The position numbers and the translations under genes are program-made. The notes under the pieces were generated by a model. That model did no database searches and was not told the DNA's origin. It saw only the letters and a program-made list of their open reading frames with translations. A DNA stretch of 64,000 bases from the NCBI GenBank assembly GCA_021768485.1, contig JAIZVZ010000002.1, positions 62,001 through 126,000 of the forward strand. The letters are read 5' to 3'. The stretch is from Oxalobacteraceae bacterium. GTDB lineage: Bacteria; Pseudomonadota; Gammaproteobacteria; Burkholderiales; Burkholderiaceae_D. The stretch's first letter is position 1; every line of letters begins with the position of its first letter. This document shows, piece by piece, positions 51,349-60,311 of the stretch.

Positions 51349-53604
51349 TTGTTTGACCGTGAAAATTATTTTTTTAAATTTGTTTTTGTATTTGCCATCA
51401 TATTGTTGACAGGCTGCGGAGCGCAGTCTATCCATGAAGATGCGCAAGACCTCATCACGGCAGGACAATACGAAAAAGCGCTCAAGACCTATCAGGACGG
51501 ATTGCTGCGCTATCCCGATAGCGTGGTGCTTCGATCCGGACAGGTCAGTGCGCGTGATGCCATTTTTGCTCGGGTGATGGCGGACGTGGCCAAAGCCCAC
51601 GCGGCGGGAAATGACAAGGCCGAGGACGAAATTTTGCAGCGGGCTCTGGCAATCAATCCGAACGATGAACGTGCGAAAGCGATGCGACTCGATCTTGAGC
51701 GCAATAAGCGACGAAAAGCGGCTATCGCCAGTGCCAAAGAATCGCTGGCGCACGGCATGTGGGAACAAGCCATGCAAGTTGTCGAGATGGCGCTAAAGGA
51801 CAATCCTCGCGATGAAGAACTTTTGGCACTCCAGCGTCAGCATGAACTGAAGGTGCGTGAATCTGAAATGAACACCAAGCGGCTTGCCGAGACGCGGCCT
51901 ATCTCGCTTGATTTCAGAGAAGCGAACTTGCGCATGGTATTGGAAGTATTGACTCGTAATAGCGGCGTCAATTTCGTCATCGATAAGGATGTGCGTCCTG
52001 ATTTACGTACGACTGTTTTCCTGCGTCAGACTAAATTGGAGGATGCGCTAGAGTTAATTACCGCAACGAGTCAGCTGGGGTTCAAAATAATTGACTCGTC
52101 CACGGTCCTGATTTATCCGAAGACGCCGGACAAATTAAAGGAATATCAGGATTTGATGATTCGCGCATTTTATTTATCTAGCGCCGATGTGAAAAATACA
52201 GCCGCGCTGCTAAAAACAATGTTGAAAATACGCGAGCCGTTTATCGACGAAAAACTCAATTTGATTATGGTACGGGAAACACCCGAGATAGTCAGGCTTG
52301 CAGAGCGGCTGATTGCGTTAGAGGATCAGTCCGAGCCGGAAGTGATGCTGGAAGTCGAAGTGCTTGAAATTCAGGGAACAAGTTATATGAACTTGGGGGT
52401 TGCTTACCCGGATAGCATTACCCTGACGCCGACTGCGCCGAGTACAGGGTTTACGCTCGGTAATTTAAGCACAATCAATCGTGATTCGATTGGCGTCACT
52501 ACGCCGACGCTGACGATTAATTTGCATCGCGATGTCGGCGACGTCAACTTGTTGGCAAATCCAAAAATTCGTGCGCGTAATCGTGAAAAAGCAAAAATCA
52601 TGATCGGCGACAAGCTGCCTATCGTAACCACTTCGGGCAGCGTCTCCAATAGCGGCTACATTTCCGAGTCGGTCCAGTACGTTGATGTTGGTTTGAAGCT
52701 CGATGTCGAACCAACTATTTATCTCAATGATGAGGTTGCCATTCGGCTCGGTCTCGAAGTCAGTTCTCTCGTTAGTTCAATCAAGACCACGGCCGGCTCA
52801 CTCGTGTATCAGATCGGTACCCGGACCGCCAATACGGTTTTGCGTTTGCGCGACGGCGAGACGCAGTTTTTGGCTGGGTTGATCAACAATAATGAGCGCA
52901 TGAGCGCTAATCGGGTACCTGGTTTCGGCGATATTCCTGTCTTGGGGCGTTTGTTTGCATCGCAAAGCGACACCAAGCAAAGAACAGAAATTGTGTTGTC
53001 GGTTACCCCGCACATTATTCGCAATATTCGTCGTCCAGACTTGAATCAGACTGAATTTTGGTCAGGGACGGAAAACGATGTGCGTAGCCGTCCCCTTATG
53101 CTGAGCATTCCAAAGACGTCCAATAAAAATCCAGTTGGCAAGGCGCCGACAGTGCCGAATGGAGATGTGGCAGAAAAGGCGGTCGCTGCTGAACCTAGCT
53201 TGACGCTGAGCTTGGCGGCGCCGGCCGAGGTGAAGGTGGGGGATATTTTTGAGGTGAATGTCAATGTGAAGGCAGGCGAGCCCATCCGTGGGGTGCCGGT
53301 ACAACTGCAATTTCCTAAGCAAAAGTTGCAAATCATGGAGGCGAACGAAGGGGCTTTCCTCAAGCAAGGAAATGGCGCGGTCAGTGCGACCAAAGTCTTG
53401 CAACAGACTGAAGGTAAGGCATCGATGGCCGTCTTACGTAACACAGCCGAAGGCGCGAAGGGCGAGGGAACGATGATGAGCTTTAAATTCAAGGCCCTTG
53501 CCGCCGGCGATGCCGATATTCGATTGAGCGCCTCAAATGCCATTGCGAACCAGCCGATCATCGCAACAGTGCCAACTGCGGCGACTAAAATTGTCGTGAG
53601 GTGA
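51349..53604 (+). CDS. Lipoprotein secretin with TPR and cohesin domains (GspD-like)
   Basis: The outer-membrane channel of the system. At 751 aa it is a lipoprotein (lipobox LLTGC, Cys at residue 23). TPR-like repeats follow (ITAGQYEKALKTYQDGLLRYP, LAHGMWEQAMQVVEMALKD), then N0 and N1 domains (ISLDFREANLRMVLEVLTRN, REPFIDEKLNLIMVRE), the secretin core (VMLEVEVLEIQ to KQRTEIVLSVTPHIIRNI), and a C-terminal cohesin-fold domain (SLTLSLAAPAEVKVGDIFEV). It starts with TTG behind GGGAG. Fusion of a cohesin to the secretin is unusual; that domain could bind the exoprotein or a partner. Confidence 0.88.
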   Translation: MFDRENYFFKFVFVFAIILLTGCGAQSIHEDAQDLITAGQYEKALKTYQDGLLRYPDSVVLRSGQVSARDAIFARVMADVAKAHAAGNDKAEDEILQRALAINPNDERAKAMRLDLERNKRRKAAIASAKESLAHGMWEQAMQVVEMALKDNPRDEELLALQRQHELKVRESEMNTKRLAETRPISLDFREANLRMVLEVLTRNSGVNFVIDKDVRPDLRTTVFLRQTKLEDALELITATSQLGFKIIDSSTVLIYPKTPDKLKEYQDLMIRAFYLSSADVKNTAALLKTMLKIREPFIDEKLNLIMVRETPEIVRLAERLIALEDQSEPEVMLEVEVLEIQGTSYMNLGVAYPDSITLTPTAPSTGFTLGNLSTINRDSIGVTTPTLTINLHRDVGDVNLLANPKIRARNREKAKIMIGDKLPIVTTSGSVSNSGYISESVQYVDVGLKLDVEPTIYLNDEVAIRLGLEVSSLVSSIKTTAGSLVYQIGTRTANTVLRLRDGETQFLAGLINNNERMSANRVPGFGDIPVLGRLFASQSDTKQRTEIVLSVTPHIIRNIRRPDLNQTEFWSGTENDVRSRPLMLSIPKTSNKNPVGKAPTVPNGDVAEKAVAAEPSLTLSLAAPAEVKVGDIFEVNVNVKAGEPIRGVPVQLQFPKQKLQIMEANEGAFLKQGNGAVSATKVLQQTEGKASMAVLRNTAEGAKGEGTMMSFKFKALAAGDADIRLSASNAIANQPIIATVPTAATKIVVR

Positions 53605-53609
53605 GAGCG

Positions 53610-54073
53610 ATGCGTTGCGCCGGGCGTGGTCACACGATAATTGAAATGCTGGTCGTCATGGCGGTGCTTGGCATTTTGGCTAGCGCTGCCATGCCGCTGA
53701 TGGAATTGACCGCCAAACGTAGCAAAGAGCGGGAATTAAAACAATCGGTATGGGAGATACGGCATGCCATCGATGCCTATAAACAGGCCTACGATGGCGG
53801 ACATATTACAAAAACGCTTGGTGCTAGTGGTTATCCGCCATCGCTTTTTGTATTGACTGCCGGCGTGCCCGATATCGCGGCAGCGGGGCAGACAATGTAT
53901 TTTCTACGTCGCATTCCTAAAGATCCGTTTTCTGCCAATGCGGTGACGGGTATCGATTCATGGGGACTGCGTAGCTATAGTTCAACGCCAGATCAACCAA
54001 AAGCGGGAGCCGATGTGTTCGATGTGTACTCGACCTCTGCCGATACTGGCATCAATGGCATCCCCTATCGCCA

Positions 54074-54080
<7 letters not shown>
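53610..54080 (+). CDS. Type II/IV pseudopilin
   Basis: A 156-aa prepilin-like protein. The leader is short (MRCAGRG) with cleavage expected between G7 and H8; the mature N-terminal helix HTIIEMLVVMAVLGILASA keeps the Glu at position 5. The globular part resembles GspG/H-type domains (RRIPKDPFSANAVTGIDSW). GAGGTGA precedes the ATG at 53610; the GTG at 53601 is less likely. It overlaps the next pseudopilin by 7 bp. Confidence 0.85.
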
Positions 54081-54443
<363 letters not shown>

Positions 54444-54457
<14 letters not shown>

Positions 54458-54929
54458 CCGCGAACATGCGCTGCGTGCACAATCCGGCTTTACCTACGTG
54501 GCCATGCTGTTTGCGCTGGCAATCTTTGGTATTGGCCTGGCAGCGATTGGCGAGTCCTGGAGCGTGGCGTCGCATCGCGATAAGGAGGCCGAGCTGATCG
54601 TGGTTGGCAACGCCTATGTTCGGGCGATTGGCTCGTATTATCGACTTTCACCGGGTACACCGAAGACCTATCCCTCAAGTCTGAACGATTTGGTTGAGGA
54701 CAAGCGATTTGTCGGTACCGTCCGGCATTTACGGCGCGTTTATCGGGACCCGATCAGCAATGATGTGAATTGGGGTTTGGTGAAGGCCCCGAGCGGGGGG
54801 ATTGTTGGCATTTACAGTTTAAGTGACAAGGCGACCTTGCATACGCAGGCGCAAGTGCAAGTAGATGGGACAAGCATTGTTGGCGCACGCTATTCGGATT
54901 GGAAATTTATCTATAAGGAAAAGCCATGA
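54444..54929 (+). CDS. Pseudopilin lacking Glu5 (tip-type)
   Basis: A 161-aa prepilin-like protein, from the ATG at 54444 behind GGGAG. Cleavage is expected after G15 in RAQSGFTYVAMLFALAIFGI. Position 5 of the mature protein is Ala instead of Glu, as in the GspK tip pseudopilins, although it is much shorter than GspK. The globular domain has RAIGSYYRLSPGTPKTYPSS and FVGTVRHLRRVYRDPIS. It overlaps the previous gene. Confidence 0.78.
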
Positions 54930-55036
54930 ATTTCTTGCGTCGTCCATTGATCACGTTTATTTGTGCAATGGTGGTAGCGCCGCTTCGGTGCGTCGCACTG
55001 TATCGCGTAAATGACCAGCATTTGTTTATAAAATAG
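54926..55036 (+). CDS. 36-codon exported peptide, or remnant of one
   Basis: This ORF encodes MNFLRRPLITFICAMVVAPL, which looks like a signal peptide, followed by about 16 more residues (RCVALYRVNDQHLFIK). A good AAGGA stands six bases before the ATG, which overlaps the preceding stop (ATGA). The LYRVNDQ end recalls the start of DUF4124 domains (YRWVD-type), so it could be the head of a decayed exported protein. It lies between the pseudopilins and GspF. Confidence 0.42.
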   Translation: MNFLRRPLITFICAMVVAPLRCVALYRVNDQHLFIK

Positions 55037-55042
55037 ACTTCC

Positions 55043-56230
55043 ATGCAATTTACTATACGGACATTTGACGCGGCATCGGGCGCCATCGTAGAAAACGTTG
55101 TCGATGGCGACAGTGCCGATGGACTCAAGCAGAGGCTGGAAGACGAGGGTCAGACTGTCCTATCCATCGTCGCGCATAGTCGTCGGCGTTTATGGCGTCG
55201 CTCCTCCTCTTTTGACATGGTTCTTTTTTGCGAAGAATTACGCACCTTGTTGTCTTCGGGTATGTCGCTCGTTGAGGCCATCGATACATTGAGTTCGAAA
55301 GATAGCGAGAGCAATAAGCAGACAATTTTATTGGACATAAAACAGCAGTTGTTGGAAGGCAAGGCCTTGTCAGCCGCGTTGGAACTGAATCGTTTTTCAT
55401 TTCCGATTCTGTTGATTGCATCGATTCGGGCCAGCGAAAGAACCAGCCGGATTGACGCCGCGCTTGATGAATATATCAGTTATGAAAAAGTGGGGCGGGA
55501 ACTGAGCAGGAAAATTGTCAGTGCGGCCATCTATCCTAGTCTGGTGGTCGGATTCGGCCTGTGCGTTTCCTTGTTTATGATCTCTTATGTGGTGCCACGC
55601 TTTGCCAAGGTTTATGAAGATTTTTCGCAGTCCTTAAGTTGGGCAACGGTCGTCTTGTTACGCGTCGGGCAATTTTCGCAAAATTACTTCGGTCTGCTTG
55701 TGTGCAGCATTGCCAGTGTGCTGGTGGCCGGCATCATTGCTTATCGTAATGGAAAATTGAAGCTGATCGCATTGCGCACGCTGGGGAAATTTGCGATTGC
55801 ACGATATTATCTTCGCCTGTACCAGCTTGCCCGTATCTATCAGACGATGTCGATGCTTCTACGTGGTGGCTATACCTTATCCGATGCGATCCCGCTTGCT
55901 CAAAACATGGCTTTTGAACGCGATCTGCAGGAAAAAATCAGCGATGCCCGGCGCTCTGTCATGGAAGGGCAGCGTCTGAGTAAGGCTTTTGCCGACAATG
56001 GACTAACCGACCGTGTTGCGGGGCGCTTGCTGCAAGTGGGCGAGCGATCGGGCGATTTGGCGAAAATTCTCGATATCATTGCCCAAACCTATAGACAGGA
56101 ATTTACGCTCTTTATCGAACGGACCACCCGACTTGTCGAGCCAATATTGTTGATGGCGGTCGGTCTGATGATCGGGGCGATTATCATTTTGATGTATATG
56201 CCGGTATTTGATCTGGCCGGGGGAGTGTAA
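55043..56230 (+). CDS. gspF: GspF/PilC-like inner-membrane platform protein
   Basis: The polytopic platform protein of type II secretion and type IV pili. At 395 aa it has an N-terminal cytoplasmic domain, then the repeated GspF domain twice: FCEELRTLLSSGMSLVEAID and YQLARIYQTMSMLLRGGYTL. The membrane helices are near VVGFGLCVSLFMISYVVP, LVCSIASVLVAGIIAY and LLMAVGLMIGAIIILMYMPVF. It ends 3 bp before the GTG start of gspE. Confidence 0.93.
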   Translation: MQFTIRTFDAASGAIVENVVDGDSADGLKQRLEDEGQTVLSIVAHSRRRLWRRSSSFDMVLFCEELRTLLSSGMSLVEAIDTLSSKDSESNKQTILLDIKQQLLEGKALSAALELNRFSFPILLIASIRASERTSRIDAALDEYISYEKVGRELSRKIVSAAIYPSLVVGFGLCVSLFMISYVVPRFAKVYEDFSQSLSWATVVLLRVGQFSQNYFGLLVCSIASVLVAGIIAYRNGKLKLIALRTLGKFAIARYYLRLYQLARIYQTMSMLLRGGYTLSDAIPLAQNMAFERDLQEKISDARRSVMEGQRLSKAFADNGLTDRVAGRLLQVGERSGDLAKILDIIAQTYRQEFTLFIERTTRLVEPILLMAVGLMIGAIIILMYMPVFDLAGGV

Positions 56231-56233
56231 GAC

Positions 56234-57934
56234 GTGAATGACAATGTAATAGCCCCTGCAGGCGAACGGCTGCGCGCCCTCGGTAGCCTGGTGGCGCACG
56301 CGCGCGCGAATGCGGCTAAAAATAATCGTCCCTTGGTGACGGAATTGACGACGCTTGCCCGCTGCACCACCGATGAGATTGCCGAGACGTCGGAGTCTGT
56401 CTTGGGGTTGCGCTATTTTTCCTTGCAAGCACTCGTTGAGACCACGCCACAGTTTGTGCAAATCAGTTTTACCGATTGTGTCAATCGCGCCATTTTGCCG
56501 ATTTTATTGGGCGATGAAGTTTGCTTTGTTGTGTCCGATCCCTGGGATGATGAGGCCTTGCAGTGGTTGTCGAATAAAATTGGGTGCTATCCAACCTTGG
56601 CCTGGGGCGCAAAATTTGAAATTCTCGAGGCGCTGGAACAGGCGCAGCAGCGTCTCAAGGCATCGAGCGTATTGCCGATTGGCGTGGCAAACAAGGGCGA
56701 AAGCGCTGATTTTTCTTCCAATGTGATTTCCATCGAAACGATTGAGCGTAGCAGCAGTCCGATCGTGCGCTTCGTCGATGCGGCGATTTACGATGCGTGG
56801 AAGGCGGGGGCAAGCGACATTCATTTCGAGTGCGATCGCAGTGGTGTGCACGTGAAATTGCGCCTCGATGGCGTCCTGGTGGTCGGCGCCGAATTGCCGG
56901 ATAGGATACGCGCGGAAGAGGTTATTTCGCGGATTAAAGTGTTGGCGCAGCTCGATATCGCCGAGCGACGCGTACCGCAAGATGGCCGATTTCGGATTGA
57001 ACTCGGTTCGCGCGAGCTCGATTTCCGCGTCTCGATTATGCCGAGTATTTTTGGGGAAGACGCTGTTGTGCGTTTGCTTGATAAAGCACAGTTGCGCGGT
57101 GATGCACAGGCGATCTCCCTCAACAGTCTCGGCCTGGATGCCGATGCGATCAGCCGCATCAGGCGCATGGCGAAACAACCACACGGCATGTTGCTGGTGA
57201 CCGGGCCGACCGGCAGCGGCAAGACTACGACGCTCTATGCCGCACTCACCGAAATACAGACTGGGCAGGAAAAAATCATCACGATTGAAGATCCTGTCGA
57301 ATACGAGCTGCCAGGCGTATTGCAAATTCCGGTCAATGAAAAAAAAGGTTTAACGTTCTCGCAAGGCTTGCGTTCAATCTTGCGCCATGATCCGGACAAG
57401 ATATTGGTGGGCGAAATCAGGGATGCAGAGACAGCGGAGATCGCGGTGCAAGCCGCGTTGACTGGGCATTTGGTGTTTACGACAGTGCATGCCAACAGTG
57501 TCTTTGATGTCATCAGCCGCTTTGTACATATGAATATTGATTTATACAGTTTGATGTCAGCATTGAATGGCGTTGTTGCTCAGCGCTTAATCCGCTCCAA
57601 TTGTCCTGCTTGCGTGCAGGCAGAGCCGATTTCAGAAGAATTGTTGGCCAGAATGAAGAGCGCCGAGATGAATGTCGATCAACTGCATCCAGCGCGTGGG
57701 CGTGGATGCGACAAGTGCAGAAATACCGGTTACAAAGGGCGCCATGCGATTGCAGAAGTACTGCCATTTGACGATGCGTTAAGGGCGATGATTTTGAACC
57801 GCTCTGATGTTGGGGAAATTAAGCGGCATGCATTACAGATCGGTATTCGGCCCTTGGTATTGCGCGCGCTTGACCTGGTTGCATCGGGGGCCACAACTTT
57901 AGAGGAAATTGATCGGGTGGTGGCACATGATTGA
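56234..57934 (+). CDS. gspE: GspE/PilB-like secretion ATPase
   Basis: The cytoplasmic hexameric ATPase that powers pseudopilus assembly. At 566 aa from the GTG at 56234 (GGGGGAG upstream) it has an N-terminal GspE/MshEN-type domain, then the catalytic core: Walker A GPTGSGKTTTLYAAL (from residue 324), the Asp box ITIEDPVEYELPGV, Walker B ILVGEIRDAETAEIA and the His box TGHLVFTTVHANS. The zinc-binding CPAC and GCDKCRNTGYKG motifs are typical of assembly rather than retraction ATPases. Confidence 0.95.
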   Translation: MNDNVIAPAGERLRALGSLVAHARANAAKNNRPLVTELTTLARCTTDEIAETSESVLGLRYFSLQALVETTPQFVQISFTDCVNRAILPILLGDEVCFVVSDPWDDEALQWLSNKIGCYPTLAWGAKFEILEALEQAQQRLKASSVLPIGVANKGESADFSSNVISIETIERSSSPIVRFVDAAIYDAWKAGASDIHFECDRSGVHVKLRLDGVLVVGAELPDRIRAEEVISRIKVLAQLDIAERRVPQDGRFRIELGSRELDFRVSIMPSIFGEDAVVRLLDKAQLRGDAQAISLNSLGLDADAISRIRRMAKQPHGMLLVTGPTGSGKTTTLYAALTEIQTGQEKIITIEDPVEYELPGVLQIPVNEKKGLTFSQGLRSILRHDPDKILVGEIRDAETAEIAVQAALTGHLVFTTVHANSVFDVISRFVHMNIDLYSLMSALNGVVAQRLIRSNCPACVQAEPISEELLARMKSAEMNVDQLHPARGRGCDKCRNTGYKGRHAIAEVLPFDDALRAMILNRSDVGEIKRHALQIGIRPLVLRALDLVASGATTLEEIDRVVAHD

Positions 57935-58724
57935 GTCGTTCCATTTGTACATTACGGGCAAAGAAGCGTATTTGCGACGACAAACGGGCTTGCCTTGGCG
58001 GCGACGCGTGGAGGTGGTTGATCAGTGGCATTGGGACCCGGCCGTGCCGGCGTCGCTCCTACGTGCAAGCATGGGTGTAAAAAAATGGTATCGGCCGCGG
58101 CTCCATGTCTATGTGGGCTCGGCCTTGTGTAAATTCATGGCAGTTGCGCTGCCATTGGAACTGCATGCAATTGATGAACTGCGTGCTGCTGGGCAAGCCA
58201 AAATGCAACATCAACTCGGCTTGAATGCAGCGGACTGGGTGTTTACGCTTGATTCGGCGTCGCCAGGAGGAAAAGCGATCGTCTGTGCGGCGCGGCGTAA
58301 TGTCATGGATCGCGTCCATGAACTGACTGCGAAAACAGGTCTTCGTCTTTGGTCCTTGAAACCTTATGTGGTCGGCATCTGGAATGTCGCTCAAAAAAAA
58401 GTGCGGGCCGCTACTCCCTCGGCAACGGCGCTTATTGCCATTGAAGAAGATGCGTTTACGGTCTGGATGACGCGCGCTGGCATCTTGGATGCCATGAATA
58501 CCTTGGGGCATGCGCGTGAGCCGGAGCTCGTGAGTCGGGAAATGAAGAGGCTTGCTTTTATTTTGGGCGACGACGCTAACGAAAATATCGGATTGGCTTT
58601 AGCGCCAAGTCTATCAAGCATGATGCCGCCGAATGCAGGCAAACTCTTGCTGCGGTCGGCTTATGTAAAGGAAAATCGTTATGCCGATTTTCGCGACTTG
58701 TTATTTCATCCAGGAGTGCGGTAA
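57927..58724 (+). CDS. PilM/GspL-like cytoplasmic protein, divergent
   Basis: A 265-aa soluble protein, from the ATG at 57927 (it overlaps the gspE stop by 8 bp). Position and size fit the actin-like PilM or cytoplasmic GspL partner. Weak similarity is visible in LHVYVGSALCKFMAVALP and in the regular alternation of helices and strands, but no clear PilM nucleotide-binding motif was found. The assignment rests on the PilN-like gene directly downstream and the ATPase upstream. Confidence 0.55.
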   Translation: MIESFHLYITGKEAYLRRQTGLPWRRRVEVVDQWHWDPAVPASLLRASMGVKKWYRPRLHVYVGSALCKFMAVALPLELHAIDELRAAGQAKMQHQLGLNAADWVFTLDSASPGGKAIVCAARRNVMDRVHELTAKTGLRLWSLKPYVVGIWNVAQKKVRAATPSATALIAIEEDAFTVWMTRAGILDAMNTLGHAREPELVSREMKRLAFILGDDANENIGLALAPSLSSMMPPNAGKLLLRSAYVKENRYADFRDLLFHPGVR

Positions 58725-59246
58725 ATGGTGATGCTGGAGTTGGAGTTCATTCGCAGACGCCGCATACCGTGGCTTGGCTTGGCTTTCTTGATGGCGACAA
58801 CTTGTTGGTGCGCGGTTGAGGCGGGGAAGTGGTGCGACTTGAGTGCAATTGTTCAGGACAATCAAGAGCACGTGGCTAGCATCGAGCACTCCTTGAAGGA
58901 AGCGCGGCGCATGAACTTGCTGGCACAAACCAATATTAGCCCGGCTGTGGCGCAACGGCTCAAGGACCACGCCGCCATGGTTGCGGCGCTTAGTTACCCG
59001 TGGAGTCAAGTTTTAGCGACGATGGAGCGCGGCAGTACAAAGGAGGTTGCCATCCTGGCGCTCACGCATGAGCAGGGTGCTGGCGGTACACAATTGACGG
59101 TTGAGGCCGCAGGCCTGGCATCGCTGACCGGATACGTCAAAAAGATGAATGAGATTGATCATGCGAATCGCTGGTATCTGGCCAACTATCAGATTCAATA
59201 TCAAAACAATCCGGTGACGGTAAAAGCCACCATTTTGGAAAAATAA
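58725..59246 (+). CDS. PilN/GspL-like membrane protein
   Basis: A 173-aa bitopic protein with one N-terminal helix (IPWLGLAFLMATTCWCAVEAG) and a coiled region (ASIEHSLKEARRMNLLAQTN), followed by a ferredoxin-like domain (VAILALTHEQGAGGTQLTVE, SLTGYVKKMNEIDHANRW). This is the PilN pattern. It begins directly after the previous stop (TAAATG) and is the last gene of the plus-strand series. Confidence 0.7.
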   Translation: MVMLELEFIRRRRIPWLGLAFLMATTCWCAVEAGKWCDLSAIVQDNQEHVASIEHSLKEARRMNLLAQTNISPAVAQRLKDHAAMVAALSYPWSQVLATMERGSTKEVAILALTHEQGAGGTQLTVEAAGLASLTGYVKKMNEIDHANRWYLANYQIQYQNNPVTVKATILEK

Positions 59247-59342
59247 GCGTCAAAACATATCTGACGGTCGCCGCTGAACGATGATTTTTTGTTGCCGGGG
59301 CTGCTCACTGGCCGTATTCGGCCGTCGCCGGCATGCCGAATG

Positions 59343-59783
59343 TCAATTTGAAATGTCGGCATTTTCTCCCGTACCGCCTTGTTGACCATCTTTTCCTAGT
59401 GACACAATGTCGATTTCGCCGTTGGTGCCGGGCGAGCGATATTGGTAGGCATGCCCCCATGGATCGAGTGGAATCGCTTTCTTCATGTATGGGCCATTCC
59501 ATTTCGCGGCGACTGTTGGTGGCGCCACGATCAAGGCATTCAAGCCTTCATCGGTGCTTGGATAGCGGCCGATATCGATGCGGAATGTATCGAGCGATTT
59601 TTCGAATGCCTCAATTTGCGCTTTGGCGATGGTTACTTCTGATTTTCCTAATTGGGCAAAATACTTTGGCCCCACATAGGCGGAAAGCATGCCGATGATA
59701 ATGATCACAACGAGTAGCTCGAGCAAGGTAAAGCCACCCATGACCGGTGGCGTTTTTTTCTCGATGTTCTTTGCCATATTCAT
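59343..59783 (-). CDS. gspG: GspG-type major pseudopilin, on the opposite strand
   Basis: The main pseudopilus subunit by sequence. At 146 aa from the ATG at 59783 (AGGA 11 bases upstream), cleavage is expected after G17 in MGGFTLLELLVVIIIIGMLS, with Glu5 present. The GspG signature RYPSTDEGLNALI, then WNGPYMKKAIPLDPWGHAYQ and a calcium-site end GKDGQQGGTGENAD, is complete. It is convergent with the pilN-like gene and divergent from the SpvB-like gene, so it has its own promoter. Confidence 0.92.
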   Translation of the reverse strand: MNMAKNIEKKTPPVMGGFTLLELLVVIIIIGMLSAYVGPKYFAQLGKSEVTIAKAQIEAFEKSLDTFRIDIGRYPSTDEGLNALIVAPPTVAAKWNGPYMKKAIPLDPWGHAYQYRSPGTNGEIDIVSLGKDGQQGGTGENADISN

Positions 59784-59837
59784 TTGAAGAGGATTCCTTA
59801 TTGCGGTGCCGGGCTGTGGATTGTGCTTATGTGTCAT

Positions 59838-60311
59838 GGGACTAAGGGATGGATGACATACATCGTTGTATTTTGTGCATGTTTCATCGTGCCATTTTCA
59901 TTTGCGATCATGTTTTTTGAGGGGGCGCAGAAGGTCTTTTCTGAAGGCAAATCAGTCAAAGCATGGAAAAGCGAATTATCTATTGTTCCAAATTTTTAAG
60001 TGAAATTCCATTCATTTTTCGATGAATTTAAGCGATTTTCATTGTGATATAGATTCGTCACTCAGCGCGACTGTGCTTTATTATTGTTGTCATTAAAACA
60101 CTATTTTGAGGGCGTTTTTCTGCTTTATGGCCAGAAAAACTCTTTGCAATAATATTTACAGATCGATACTATTGTAAGCAATAAATGCTTGTTTAACAAT
60201 AATGGCGAGGGGATTGTATGTCCTCATGAAATAGAATGACTTTGCTGGTTATCACTGTTTCATTTGCATGCTTAGTTGGCATGCATCCTCGCTATCGCGG
60301 AGGATTTAAGC
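59838..60311. other. Divergent regulatory spacer, AT-rich
   Basis: 474 bp between gspG (minus) and the SpvB-like gene (plus). It is the most AT-rich part of the secretion block, with several T/A tracts at 60000-60200. A 48-codon frame at 59853 could encode a small membrane protein (MTYIVVFCACFIVPFSFAIM start), but there is no convincing ribosome-binding site. Confidence 0.45.

Noticed and set aside
59853..59999. 48-codon plus-strand frame with a hydrophobic start, divergent from gspG
   Set aside because: Only a poor purine stretch precedes it and no relative is known to me; kept as a note in the spacer entry.
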